Shown: positions 1 to 8,746 of the stretch, piece by piece
Position numbering within the stretch: the first letter of the stretch is position 1
Layout of the letters: the number at the start of each line of letters is the position of its first letter
Assembly (NCBI GenBank): GCA_019931245.1
Contig: JAINDL010000040.1
Coordinates: 1-34,298 of the forward strand
Length of the DNA: 34,298 nucleotides
Reading direction: 5' to 3'
DNA from: Bryobacteraceae bacterium CoA2 C42
GTDB taxonomy: Bacteria > Acidobacteriota > Terriglobia > Bryobacterales > Bryobacteraceae
Notes under the pieces: generated by a model
The model's input: only the letters and a program-made list of their open reading frames with translations
Database searches by the model: none
What the model was told of the DNA's origin: nothing
Program-made: the position numbers and the translations under genes

Positions 1-1305
1 CTCGACTGCAACGCCGCGCGGGTCATCGCCTGTACCTCCCGCCAGGTCGGCAAAAGCACCGTCGCCGCGCTGCGCGCCCTCTATCTGGCCCTGCGCTACC
101 CCCGGTCACTCATTCTCATGATCGGCCCCGTCGGCTCCCAAGCCGGCGAAATCCTCGAAAAAGCCCGCGAATTCGTCACCGAACTCGGCCTCCCCGTCCG
201 GGGCGACGGCGTCAATCGACAGTCGCTCCGCCTGCCCAACGGCTCCCGGCTCATCGCCCGGCCGGCCATCGCGCGAACCACCCGCGGCTACTCCCGCGCC
301 CGGCTCATCATCATCGACGAAGCCGCCTTCGTCCCCGACAGCATCTTCCGTTCCATCACCCCAACCTTGGCCGCCAGCCACGGCAGCCTCTGGCTCCTGT
401 CGACTCCGCACGGCCAGGCCAACGAGTTCGCCCGCTTCTGGCAGGACCCCGCCAGCGGCTTCGCCCGCTTCCAGATCAGGGCCGACCAATGCCCCCGCTT
501 CGCCCCGGAGTTTCTCGCCGCCGAACGCCAAATGCATGGCGAGTTATCTTACGCCCAGGAGTATCTCTGCGAGTTCATCTCCCAGGGCGTCCAGTTACTA
601 ACTCGCGAACAGGTCCGCGCGGCCTTCCTGCCCACGGCGCCCGTGCCAACCCTGGCCATGCAGAGCCAAACCCGTTACTACTTCGGCCTCGACCTCGGCA
701 AGCGCCAGGACCACAGCGCCCTGGTCACCGTCGAACTCACCTGGTCCCTCGGCCCCCAGGACCCGGCGACCCGGGCCCATACGCAACTGCCCCACCTGAC
801 CGTCCGTTACGCGGCCCGCCTGCCCCTGGGATTTGAGACGACGGGAATCCCCCGTTTCGTCCGCGAGGCGGCCCAAAGCTTCCCGTTGTGGGCCGCGCTG
901 CGGCAACCGGGTACCCTGTTGGTGGATGCCACGGGTAACGGCCACACGGTCATTGAGCTCCTGCGCGCGGACCGCAACGGCCTGCTGTTGAAGCCGGTGT
1001 CGATCTCGAGCGGCTACCAGGCCCGGCTGTTGCCGGATAACTACTACAGCATCCCGCGGACGGACCTGTTGACGCGCCTGAAGCTGCTCTTTGAGCGGGG
1101 AGTCCTCAAGATTGAGCGCACCGCCGCCGGGGTCGACTTCCTCGAGCGCGAGCTGATCCAGTTTGAACCCGGAGGCCGCCAACCGGAGCACGACGACCTC
1201 GTCATGGCCCTCGCCCTGGCCGTCTGGCAAGCGGCAGAGGACCACAAAGAGCTGATCGGCATGCCGGCCAGCCCACCACCGAGGCCAGCCGCCCGCCTGC
1301 TATAG
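1..1305 (+). CDS. Phage-type terminase large subunit (5' end outside window)
   Basis: The reading frame is open from base 1, so the gene starts left of the window; the first ATG at 118 lies inside the ATPase domain and is not the true start. Terminases package viral DNA: an N-terminal ATPase drives translocation and a C-terminal RNase H-like nuclease cuts the concatemer. The Walker A motif SRQVGKST is at 37-60 and the Walker B motif LIIIDEA at about 304-324. The nuclease acidic motifs are FGLDLGKRQDHSA (near 685), LLVDATGNG (near 918) and HDDLVMALA (near 1189). All key residues seem intact over 434 visible codons. No other phage gene is visible to the right; a repeat array follows directly. 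It could be the right edge of a prophage or an orphan terminase-like gene. Family assignment is firm; activity and prophage status are unknown. Confidence 0.87.
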   Translation, partial: LDCNAARVIACTSRQVGKSTVAALRALYLALRYPRSLILMIGPVGSQAGEILEKAREFVTELGLPVRGDGVNRQSLRLPNGSRLIARPAIARTTRGYSRARLIIIDEAAFVPDSIFRSITPTLAASHGSLWLLSTPHGQANEFARFWQDPASGFARFQIRADQCPRFAPEFLAAERQMHGELSYAQEYLCEFISQGVQLLTREQVRAAFLPTAPVPTLAMQSQTRYYFGLDLGKRQDHSALVTVELTWSLGPQDPATRAHTQLPHLTVRYAARLPLGFETTGIPRFVREAAQSFPLWAALRQPGTLLVDATGNGHTVIELLRADRNGLLLKPVSISSGYQARLLPDNYYSIPRTDLLTRLKLLFERGVLKIERTAAGVDFLERELIQFEPGGRQPEHDDLVMALALAVWQAAEDHKELIGMPASPPPRPAARLL

Positions 1306-1340
1306 ATCCCAAACCACACAAGACCAAAATCCCCCGGTCC

Positions 1341-1862
1341 AACGACCTACCGCCCAAGCCCCAAGTCCAAGCCATCACACCCCGCCCCCAACCTACCCCC
1401 GGCCCCCCCGCAACCCAACAGCCCGCACCCAGCAGCCTGCCCCGGACCGGCCATCCCCCTCCCCAGCCCAAGCCATCACACCCTGCCCCAACCTACCTCC
1501 AGCCCACCCCCGCAACCCAACAGCCCGCACCCAACACCCTGCCCCGGACCTGCCTACCGCCCCCCAAGCCAAAGCCATCAATCCCCGCGCCGGACACCCG
1601 CCCCCAACAACTCACCCGGACCTGCCTACCGCCCACCCCCGAAGCCCAAGCCATCACACCCCGCGCAACGGGCCCCGCCCAGAACCTACCTCCAGCCTTC
1701 CCCCGCAACCCAACAGCCCGCACCCAGCCCCCTGCCCCGGACCTGCCTACCGCCCACCCCCAAGCCCAAGCCATCACACCCCGCGCAACGGGCCCCGCCC
1801 AGAACCTACCTCCAGCCTCCCCCCGCAACCCAACAGCCCGCACCCAGCACCTCTGCCCCGCC
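1341..1862. repeat. C-rich degenerate direct-repeat array with G4 motifs on the minus strand
   Basis: The 1306-1902 gap between the terminase and the oxidoreductase holds no convincing gene. It contains about five degenerate direct repeats. The anchor AAGCCATCA recurs at 1369, 1470, 1572, 1648 and 1768 (spacings 101, 102, 76 and 120). The last two units (1642-1761 and 1762-1861) are nearly identical over most of their length, and the third is shortened. The + strand is strongly C-rich and G-poor. A 25-bp core at 1406-1430, 1508-1532, 1701-1725 and 1821-1845 has four C-runs separated by the short loops GCAA, AACAG and GCA, which on the minus strand fits the G3+N1-7 quadruplex rule. Copies 2 and 4 add a further G-run cluster beside it. 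The array sits at the 3' ends of two convergent genes. Function unknown. Confidence 0.8.
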
Positions 1863-1902
1863 GCCGGAAGCAATCCACGCACCCGGCGGCCCGCCCAGCC
1901 TC

Positions 1903-2991
1903 CTACAGGTTCACCCCCAGGCTGTTCCACGTCACCGTATTCCCCTTCACCATCGCCTCATGACCCAAAATCGCCGTCAGCGCCGCCTCCGCCCCCACCC
2001 GCACATCCGCCGGCACCGCGCCCCCCTTCTGGATGGCCTCAAAGAACGCCACCGTATGCGCATGCGCCGGCTCCTGCCGCTTCGCCGCAATCTCCACCGG
2101 CTCCCCCCCGCCCAGCGGATACAGCATACACGCATACATCAGATCCACCGCCCCCTTGCTCCCATAAACCAGCACATTCTGCCCCCCGTGCGGCATCCCC
2201 CGCGGATGGAACACGTTCTGCGTAAACGACACCTGCGCCCCGCCCGGATACTCAAAGCTCATCGTCCCGCAGTCAAAGATGCTCCGCCCCGGCGGCTCGT
2301 TCTTGTGCAGCCGGATCGCCCCAAACCCGTTCGCCCGCACCGGCCGCTGACCCAGCACCCAGTTGCACACATCCAGGTTATGCACCGACTGCTCAATCAG
2401 ATACCCCCCCGACTTCGTCACATCGTAGTACCAGTCCCCCGACGAACTGTCGTACGGCAGATCCGCCGTCGCGTGCCGCTGCGCCTTGATCGCCAGAATC
2501 TCCCCAATGATCCCATCGTGGATCTTCCCCACCGCCTCGCTCAACTGCGCATGCGACCGCAACTGCTGCCCCGCCACAAACACCCGCTTGGCGCTCCGCG
2601 CCGCCGCCACCACCGCCGCCACCTGCGCCGGCGTCACCCCAATCGGCTTCTCGCAGTAAACATGCTTCCCTGCCCCCAGCGCCGCCACCGCCATCTCGGC
2701 GTGCAGGTGCGGCGGCGTCGCAATGTAGACCGCCTCCACGTCCCGGTTCTCGATAATCCGGCGCCAGTCCGTCGTCGTCTTCGGGCTATGCCCCGCCGCC
2801 TTCGTCGCCGCCTTGTCCAGCCGGTCCGGCTTGTTGTCGCACAGCGCCACCACCTTCGCATTCGGCTGCGCCAGCACACTGTCCAGCAGATAGCTGCCCC
2901 GGTTCCCTACCCCGATCACCGCCGTCGGCGTCGCCGCCGGCGTCTGCGCCAGCGCCACCCCCGTCGTCACCAGAAACGCTCTTCTATCCAT
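1903..2991 (-). CDS. Gfo/Idh/MocA family oxidoreductase with Tat-like leader
   Basis: Predicted NAD(P)-dependent sugar or sugar-derivative oxidoreductase of 362 residues. The N-terminal Rossmann fold begins with AVIGVGNRG, followed by VVALCDNKPDRL and the family signature CEKPIGVTP; the C-terminal alpha/beta substrate domain follows. The leader DRRAFLVTTGVALAQT resembles a Tat signal, as in many exported acidobacterial and planctomycete members, though it is short and lacks the full S-R-R-x-F-L-K consensus. A GTG (2994) directly precedes ATG (2991); I chose the ATG because AGGGGGAG sits at workable distance from it and too close to the GTG. It lies 18 nt downstream of the mutarotase-like gene, so the two are probably cotranscribed and may act on the same carbohydrate. 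Substrate unknown. Family call is firm; export is inferred. Confidence 0.9.
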   Translation of the reverse strand: MDRRAFLVTTGVALAQTPAATPTAVIGVGNRGSYLLDSVLAQPNAKVVALCDNKPDRLDKAATKAAGHSPKTTTDWRRIIENRDVEAVYIATPPHLHAEMAVAALGAGKHVYCEKPIGVTPAQVAAVVAAARSAKRVFVAGQQLRSHAQLSEAVGKIHDGIIGEILAIKAQRHATADLPYDSSSGDWYYDVTKSGGYLIEQSVHNLDVCNWVLGQRPVRANGFGAIRLHKNEPPGRSIFDCGTMSFEYPGGAQVSFTQNVFHPRGMPHGGQNVLVYGSKGAVDLMYACMLYPLGGGEPVEIAAKRQEPAHAHTVAFFEAIQKGGAVPADVRVGAEAALTAILGHEAMVKGNTVTWNSLGVNL

Positions 2992-3009
2992 CACACTCCC
3001 CCTTGGCCC

Positions 3010-3963
3010 TTAGGGCAAATCGTAGAACTCGTAGACATAAGTCCACCGGGTCTTCTTCCCCGGATCCACCGTCAGGTCGATATACGGCTCCGGACAAAAC
3101 GTCGTCCGGATCGACCAGTACACCAATTTAGCAATCGGCACATCCCCCGTAATGTGCACCCCCGCCTTCGCCTTCCGGTTCTCCATCCGGATGTCGTACG
3201 GCGCCGCGCCCGCAAACTCCCCGTACGTGCTCTGCCCCTTCTCGAGCTCCGCCGTGTAGCGGATCTCCTTGCCCCGCGCCTCGGCCAAACCGTTCGGAAA
3301 CGCCCGCGTCTGCCGCAGCTCAAACGGGAACTGCACCACCGACTCCGGCCCCGTCGGCTGCCCGTCCATCACGAAGAAGTTATGGTTGTACTGCTGGGTC
3401 TGGATCTGCTTCCGCCCAATGTTCTCGAGCGTATGCTCAATCCGCATCCGGCTCTTGCCCTTCTCAAGGGCAATCCATTTGGTGTAGCGATAAGCATACC
3501 CGTCCGGCCCCTTCAGCACGTGCGTAAACCGGATCCGGCTCTTCTCCGCCTTCACGTCCCACTGGCCCGGATCAAGGATCTCGTACGTCTTGAAATTCTG
3601 GTAGCCCGCCTCCTCCGGCTTCCGCACCACGCCCACCCCGATGCGAATGAACGTCCCGCCCGCCTTGGCCTCGTCGTAGCCCAACCCGGCGTTGTTCGTC
3701 TTGAACTCCTCCACCGGCCCCATGATCGCATCGTGCAGCTTCGGGTCGTACTTCTCAAACCACTGCCCGAAGTACTCGTGGTTCTTCGTCTTCAGGCTGT
3801 ACATATTGCCCGACCAGTCAAACCGCGTCCCGCGATAGTACCCCTTCTCCGGATCCGGCAAATACAGCTTCGCCGTGATCAATCCATTCGAGATCTCCGC
3901 CGACGGGAACTCCGCCGCGAACATTCCCCCGCCCAAAACCAGAATGCCAGTAAGTAGTCGCAC
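3010..3963 (-). CDS. Secreted galactose-mutarotase-like protein of unknown function
   Basis: A 317-residue protein with a cleavable signal peptide (MRLLTGILVLGGGMFAAEF). The rest is rich in beta-strand and aromatic segments, for example SNGLITAKLYLPD near the mature N terminus and YNHNFFVMDGQPTGP around residue 193. The latter resembles the His-containing strand of the aldose 1-epimerase/galactose mutarotase fold. The best guess is a periplasmic or secreted carbohydrate-binding or epimerase-like protein; I see no proof of catalysis. It probably starts at GTG 3963: no clear Shine-Dalgarno sequence is visible, but the hydrophobic leader begins there and the next Met (residue 14) would lose most of it. 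It is the first gene of a two-gene unit with the Gfo/Idh/MocA oxidoreductase, which supports a role in processing a sugar outside the cytoplasm. Confidence 0.75.
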   Translation of the reverse strand: MRLLTGILVLGGGMFAAEFPSAEISNGLITAKLYLPDPEKGYYRGTRFDWSGNMYSLKTKNHEYFGQWFEKYDPKLHDAIMGPVEEFKTNNAGLGYDEAKAGGTFIRIGVGVVRKPEEAGYQNFKTYEILDPGQWDVKAEKSRIRFTHVLKGPDGYAYRYTKWIALEKGKSRMRIEHTLENIGRKQIQTQQYNHNFFVMDGQPTGPESVVQFPFELRQTRAFPNGLAEARGKEIRYTAELEKGQSTYGEFAGAAPYDIRMENRKAKAGVHITGDVPIAKLVYWSIRTTFCPEPYIDLTVDPGKKTRWTYVYEFYDLP

Positions 3964-3990
3964 GCAAGCACAATATCACGACAAAACGCT

Positions 3991-5520
3991 TCAACGCGGC
4001 TGCAGCGCCGCCACCAGCCCCCGCAACTGCTGGGCTCGCGCCGCGTCGGTCTTCTCAAGGCACGCCGCGCGAACCAGCAGCGGGCGGGGCCAGAAGAGCG
4101 CGCCCGACCAGTCGTCCGGCGGCGGGGGCGTGCCCCAGTGGCTGAGCAGGGCGCAGGCCTCGCCAGGTTTACCCGCCTCGGCCAGCGCGAGGGCCAGCAG
4201 CGGCTCCCATCGCAGCCCGGCCACGAGTGGCTGCTGCGCGATGAAGGCTGCCAGCGCCTCGGCGGCCTCGGCGGCCCGGCCCTGCGCCAGCGCCTGCAGA
4301 GCCGGAGCGACCGGCGTGGGGCCCCCGGCGCCGGGATTGTCGAGGAAGGCAAACAGCGGCTTGGCGGCGGGCAGATTCACCGTCTGCCGAAGGGCCTCGG
4401 CGCGGCGGCCGGTCCGCCACAGCCATAGACCTTGCACGAGGCCGGCCATGCCCGGCACTGCCGTCTGATAGCCGGCCAAGAAGCGCTGCATGTGCCCGTC
4501 GGCCCGCGCGAGCTCGTTTTGGAGCAGTGCGGCCTCCGCCGCCTTGGCATAGAGCTTGCCCGGGGGGCTGCTGGTATCAAGCCCGGCGGCGGCCCGGTAG
4601 GCCGCCTCGGCGGCGGGAAAGTCACCGCCGAGGAAGGCGAGATCGCCCATCAGATCGTGGTCGGCGGCCGTCGTGGCCGGGCGCAGTTCCGGCTTCTCGC
4701 CAGCGAGGGCCTGGGTGAAGCTGAGCGTGGCGTAAACGGGGAAGCTGGCCGGTTCGGCCCGGAGGGCGGCCCGGAAGAACGGGATCGCCTCGCGGAAGCG
4801 CCGCGCCTGGTTCAGACCCTCGGCGGCCTGCAACTGCAGCGCCGCGTTGGCGGGCCAGGCGCGGGCGGTGGCGGCGATGGCGGTAAGGCTCCCGGCGGCG
4901 TCGCCACGAAGGCTGGCCGCCGCGAGCTCGAATTGGGCCTTCTCGAGCGGCGGCCATGGCCGCCGCAGGGCCTCGGCCGCGATGCGGCCGGCCGCATCGC
5001 GCTGCCCGCGCGCAATGAGCAGGTTCATCCACTCCTCCCGCACGACCGCACTGTCGGGGAACTGACGCACCAACGCGGCTAACTGCTCCTCACCGGCCTG
5101 CGGCGGGATGCTGACGGTCAGCGCCGGCACCGCCCGCGGGGTGACGCCGATGGCCGCGCCAAGCGCGGCGGCGCAGGCGGTGAGCTGACATTCGACATCC
5201 CGCAGATGGCGGTTCGCCAGGGCATCGAACACGACGAGAACGATCCGCTGGCCTTCAATCTGCGGCTCGACGAGGAAGTGCGGGGCAAGGTCTGCCGCTT
5301 GGCGCCGCGAGGGCTGGACCAACACCATGGCGTCGGAGAGGCCGCTGAAGGGGACCAGCAGGGCAAGGCGCAGCGCGCGGCCCGCGTCCGTCGCCGCGCC
5401 GCTGGTATCTTGCGGGTTGACGATGACCAGCCGGATCACATCCGGACGCGCCGTTCGGCCGCCGCACCCGCTCAATCCCAGGAAAACCGCGGCCAGCAGC
5501 AGCAGCCGGCTATAGAACAC
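3991..5520 (-). CDS. TPR-type lipoprotein
   Basis: A 509-residue predicted lipoprotein. The leader MFYSRLLLLAAVFLGLSGC has the lipobox LSGC with the lipidated Cys at residue 19; the following glycine does not indicate inner-membrane retention, so outer-membrane anchoring is plausible. The mature part is Ala/Leu-rich helical repeat sequence of the tetratricopeptide class, for example AIPFFRAALRAEPASFPVYA and AAEAAYRAAAGLD, suggesting a protein-protein interaction scaffold. An early segment (about residues 29-130, LVIVNPQDTSG onward) is not obviously TPR. The start is GTG 5520, which overlaps the 3' end of the upstream TPR gene by 11 bp, so translation is probably coupled. Specific function unknown; a role in envelope assembly is inferred from the neighbouring TPR protein and PBP. 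Confidence 0.82.
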   Translation of the reverse strand: MFYSRLLLLAAVFLGLSGCGGRTARPDVIRLVIVNPQDTSGAATDAGRALRLALLVPFSGLSDAMVLVQPSRRQAADLAPHFLVEPQIEGQRIVLVVFDALANRHLRDVECQLTACAAALGAAIGVTPRAVPALTVSIPPQAGEEQLAALVRQFPDSAVVREEWMNLLIARGQRDAAGRIAAEALRRPWPPLEKAQFELAAASLRGDAAGSLTAIAATARAWPANAALQLQAAEGLNQARRFREAIPFFRAALRAEPASFPVYATLSFTQALAGEKPELRPATTAADHDLMGDLAFLGGDFPAAEAAYRAAAGLDTSSPPGKLYAKAAEAALLQNELARADGHMQRFLAGYQTAVPGMAGLVQGLWLWRTGRRAEALRQTVNLPAAKPLFAFLDNPGAGGPTPVAPALQALAQGRAAEAAEALAAFIAQQPLVAGLRWEPLLALALAEAGKPGEACALLSHWGTPPPPDDWSGALFWPRPLLVRAACLEKTDAARAQQLRGLVAALQPR

Positions 5521-6271
5521 GCGCTTCCAACTTCAGGATGGCCTGGAACTCGGGATGAGCCTGGAGGTTGGCAAACTCGGGCTCGTCAAGAAACCTGCCC
5601 CGCTCCTTGAACCCCTCCTCGAGGGCTTTGCGCATATAGATCAATGTCCGCTCCGTGTCACCCGACTTTGCATACGTCTTCGCTAAATAGTAGTGGAACT
5701 TGGCGCGTTCGGCAACACTGCGCTCCTGCAGGAGCACCCCCTGAGTGCTGCGGTGCTCGAAGACCTCCGGGTCAATCGAAAGCGCCTTCTGATAGGCCGC
5801 AAAGGCCTGCTCGTACTTCTTACGCGCAAAATAGGCCGTGCCGAGATTGCTGTAAATCGAGGCCGAACTCGGGTTCGCCTTCAGCGCCTTCCGGTACTGC
5901 GAAATGGCCTTGCGGTAGCTCTGCTGCGCGTAATAGACGGTTCCTAAGTTGTTAATAGCCTCCGAGTAATCGGGTTTAATCTTCAGGGCCCTTTCATACT
6001 GCCGCCGGGCCTCGGGGAGGGCCATCATCTGGTGGTAGGCGATGCCAATCTTGTTGGCAAGAATATGACTGTCGGGCGCTTCGCGATAAACGTCAACGGC
6101 CTCGCGGAACATCTTCCGGGCCATGAAGATATCGCCGCGCATTTCGGCCGGTAACAACGGTCGGGGCGGCGCAACATCGCTGGCCGCGGGTCGTAACCCG
6201 CCCGTGTCCGGGATCTGCGCCAGAACGAACGGGGCTAAACAGCAAGAAAGGGTAAACAGCAAGAGACGCAT
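5510..6271 (-). CDS. Exported tetratricopeptide repeat protein
   Basis: A 253-residue protein with signal peptide MRLLLFTLSCCLAPFVLAQ and at least three canonical TPR units around residues 65-170 (AINNLGTVYYAQQSYRKAI, YSNLGTAYFARKKYEQAF), with typical W/L-G-Y-A-F-A-P spacing. TPR proteins are interaction scaffolds; here it is probably periplasmic. The start at ATG 6271 is well supported by a strong Shine-Dalgarno AAAGGAGG (complement of 6281-6288) nine bases upstream, making it the clearest ribosome-binding site in this region. It is followed by the TPR lipoprotein with an 11-bp overlap and preceded by a class A PBP after a 62-bp gap, so the three may form one envelope-related unit. Partner unknown. 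Confidence 0.88.
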   Translation of the reverse strand: MRLLLFTLSCCLAPFVLAQIPDTGGLRPAASDVAPPRPLLPAEMRGDIFMARKMFREAVDVYREAPDSHILANKIGIAYHQMMALPEARRQYERALKIKPDYSEAINNLGTVYYAQQSYRKAISQYRKALKANPSSASIYSNLGTAYFARKKYEQAFAAYQKALSIDPEVFEHRSTQGVLLQERSVAERAKFHYYLAKTYAKSGDTERTLIYMRKALEEGFKERGRFLDEPEFANLQAHPEFQAILKLEARVL

Positions 6272-6333
6272 GGCAACGAACCTCCTTTCTGAGTGCAGTT
6301 TAACGCAACCGGTCCATGCCCGTCACCGTGCCG

Positions 6334-8727
6334 TCACTGCGCCCATGAGGGTTTGGGGGGCACCGGGACGGGGCGGATTTCCCGGGTTCCAGCAGGCTTG
6401 TTCTGCGGCCGCGCCGGTTCGGCACCCCAGTCCGAGACCGCGGTACCGGGGCCGCCGCTGCCATCGGCCGCCTGCGGCTGCGTCCCCTGCAGGTAGACCT
6501 CCTCGCGGGCGTTCGTATTGTTGGCCGAGGCGAGCCTGCCGGTAGCGGGGTCAATGTTGGCTACGACCACGCTGCCGGGCTGCGGGAACTCGGTAGCGTT
6601 GCGGTAGGGGCGGCGGGCGTGCGCCCGCATCATGAACTCGGCCCAGATGGGGAGGGCCGACCGGGCACCTTCGAGATCGAGTTCGGCGTTATCGTCAAAG
6701 CCAACCCACACGGCGCAGATCAGCTTGGTCGTGTAGCCGGCAAACCAGCCATCATGGGAGGTGCCGGTCTTGCCGGCGGCCGGGAAGGTGAAGCCCATCG
6801 AGCGGACGCCGGCCGCGGTGCCGGACTGGACCACCTCTTCGAGCATGTTGGTCATGATGTAGGCCACATCCTCTTCGAGCACGCGGCGGGAGGGGGCGGG
6901 CTTTTTGGCGATCTCCTGACCAGCCGCGTCGCGGATGCCCGTGATCCAGCTCGGAGCGAGATAGACACCCCGGTTGGCAAAGACGGTATAGGCCGATGCG
7001 ATCTCAATCGGCGTTGTCTCATACGAGCCCAAAGCCATTGATGGCGTCGCCTTAATGGTCTTCCCCAAACCCACCTGCCGGGCCAACTGCGCGACTTCGT
7101 CATAGCCGGTCTCCTGGGCGATTTTGACGGCAGGGATATTCAGCGACTTGGCGAGGGCGGTGCGGAGGCTGACTTTGCCGAAGAAGTGAGACATGTGATT
7201 GTCGGGCTCGTAGAGCTGGTCGCCGAACCAGAACTGGGTGGGTTCGTCGTCCACGATCGAAGCGGGCGTAAAGGTCCGATTCTTGAGGGCGGCCGCATAA
7301 ACGAAGGGCTTGAAGACGGAGCCGGGCTGACGGCGAGCCTGGGCGCGGTTTAACTGGCTGAGACCGTAGCTGCGCCCCCCGACGAGCGCCAGAATCTGCC
7401 CGTTGGCCGGATCGATGGCGACGAGGGCCACCTGCGCCGGACCCGGGTTCTTCTTCTTCCGCTTGTTGATGACCTCATCCACCTTCTTCATGCCGACCTG
7501 GACCGCCTCCTGGGCGTCGCGCTGCAGTTCGGGGTCGAGCGAGGTGTAGATGCGGTATCCACGGTTCTGGAAATCGTAGTCCTGAAACTCGCTCTGGAGC
7601 GAGTCGTTGACCAGGTCGATGAAGTACGGTGCGTCGGAGCTGTCACCGCCGCCTTTGGCGACGGTGAGGGGCGCGGCGACGGCTTCGGCATACTCTTTGT
7701 CGGAGATCTTGCCGTTGTCGCGCATGAGTTGGAGGACGAGATTGCGCCGCTGCTTGGCGCGTTCGGGCCAGCGGATGGGGCTTGTGTAGCTGGGGCGCTG
7801 GATGGTTCCGGCGAGCATGGCGGCTTCGGGCAGGGTAAGCGACCGGACGTCCTTGCCGAGATAGGCCTGGGCGGCTTCGCCGAAGCCACGGATGGCGAAG
7901 CTGCCGCGGCGACCTAGGTCGACCTGGTTGGCGTAATACTCAAAAATCTCTTCCTTACTCAGCTTCTGTTCGAGGATGAGGGTGATGACGAGCTCCTCAA
8001 ACTTACGCTTCCAGTTCTTGTCAAGAGTAAGCCACAGGTTACGGGCCAGCTGCTGCGTGATGGTGGAGGCGCCTTCGGCGGCGCGGCGCTCCTTGATGTC
8101 GACATAGATCGCTTTCATGATCCGCAGCGGGTCGAAGCCGGCGTGTTCGAAGAAGCGTTTATCCTCGACCGAAGTTACGGCGTCGACGAGAGTGCGGGGA
8201 AAGTCTTTGAAGCCGAGAATGCGACGTTTCTCCCGTTTCTGGTCAAACAGGTTGGTGATGAGTTCGGGGGGGAGGGAGATCTGGCGACGGGCGGTCTGAT
8301 CGGAGAGGGAAACGATGGCGGTGGCCTTGTTGTTGTCGATCGACAGCAGGACGCTCTCGCCGTCCGGCTCGGCGTCGGGTCCTTTGAGGATGCGGACAGA
8401 GTTGCCCTCGACGCGGTACCAGCCGAGGCGGTTATTCTCCGATTCGCTGAATCCGGCGTTGCGGAGGGTGGTGACGACGCTGGCGACCGTGATCTCGTCG
8501 CCGACGGCGACGGGTTTGGGCGCGGCGAAGATCATCGAGGTGGTCGGGAACGGGCCCGCCTTTAACTTCTCGTTGATGAGGCGCGAGTAGTGGAGGTAAA
8601 GGAAGGTGGCGGTGAGGAGCACCGCGGTGGCGGTGAACATGCCCGCGCCCACCAGAAACCGGAACCAGCGTCCCCGTTCCCGGACCGCCGGGGCGGAGGA
8701 TCGCGCTGCGGGAGGGCGTTCAGCCAT
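6334..8727 (-). CDS. Class A penicillin-binding protein (PBP1A/1B family)
   Basis: A bifunctional peptidoglycan synthase of 797 residues, anchored in the inner membrane with its bulk in the periplasm. It polymerises glycan strands from lipid II and crosslinks the peptides. A short basic cytoplasmic tail is followed by one TM helix (about 24-46). Residues about 60-140 resemble the UB2H-like domain of PBP1B. The GT51 transglycosylase domain carries SVEDKRFFEHAGFD with catalytic Glu188, then STITQQLARN. The transpeptidase has SVFK (Ser470/Lys473), SLN (528-530) and KTGTS (653-657). All catalytic motifs are intact and length is normal for the family. UB2H presence suggests the PBP1B rather than PBP1A type, but I am less sure of that. 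It starts at ATG 8727, preceded by a G-rich stretch very close to the start. Two TPR genes lie downstream on the same strand. Confidence 0.95.
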   Translation of the reverse strand: MAERPPAARSSAPAVRERGRWFRFLVGAGMFTATAVLLTATFLYLHYSRLINEKLKAGPFPTTSMIFAAPKPVAVGDEITVASVVTTLRNAGFSESENNRLGWYRVEGNSVRILKGPDAEPDGESVLLSIDNNKATAIVSLSDQTARRQISLPPELITNLFDQKREKRRILGFKDFPRTLVDAVTSVEDKRFFEHAGFDPLRIMKAIYVDIKERRAAEGASTITQQLARNLWLTLDKNWKRKFEELVITLILEQKLSKEEIFEYYANQVDLGRRGSFAIRGFGEAAQAYLGKDVRSLTLPEAAMLAGTIQRPSYTSPIRWPERAKQRRNLVLQLMRDNGKISDKEYAEAVAAPLTVAKGGGDSSDAPYFIDLVNDSLQSEFQDYDFQNRGYRIYTSLDPELQRDAQEAVQVGMKKVDEVINKRKKKNPGPAQVALVAIDPANGQILALVGGRSYGLSQLNRAQARRQPGSVFKPFVYAAALKNRTFTPASIVDDEPTQFWFGDQLYEPDNHMSHFFGKVSLRTALAKSLNIPAVKIAQETGYDEVAQLARQVGLGKTIKATPSMALGSYETTPIEIASAYTVFANRGVYLAPSWITGIRDAAGQEIAKKPAPSRRVLEEDVAYIMTNMLEEVVQSGTAAGVRSMGFTFPAAGKTGTSHDGWFAGYTTKLICAVWVGFDDNAELDLEGARSALPIWAEFMMRAHARRPYRNATEFPQPGSVVVANIDPATGRLASANNTNAREEVYLQGTQPQAADGSGGPGTAVSDWGAEPARPQNKPAGTREIRPVPVPPKPSWAQ

Positions 8728-8746
8728 ACCCCCATGGTACCCCAGC

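Noticed and set aside
1493-1930. Minus-strand frame of 145 residues across the C-rich array
   Set aside because: Its repeated Gly/Trp/Val sequence simply mirrors the DNA repeat; unit lengths are not all multiples of three and it runs into the oxidoreductase gene.
1960-3957. 665-residue plus-strand frame antisense to the oxidoreductase pair
   Set aside because: Arg/His/Pro-rich product with no domain character. The minus-strand genes it opposes have clear signal peptides and motifs, so this is a composition artefact of GC-rich codon use.
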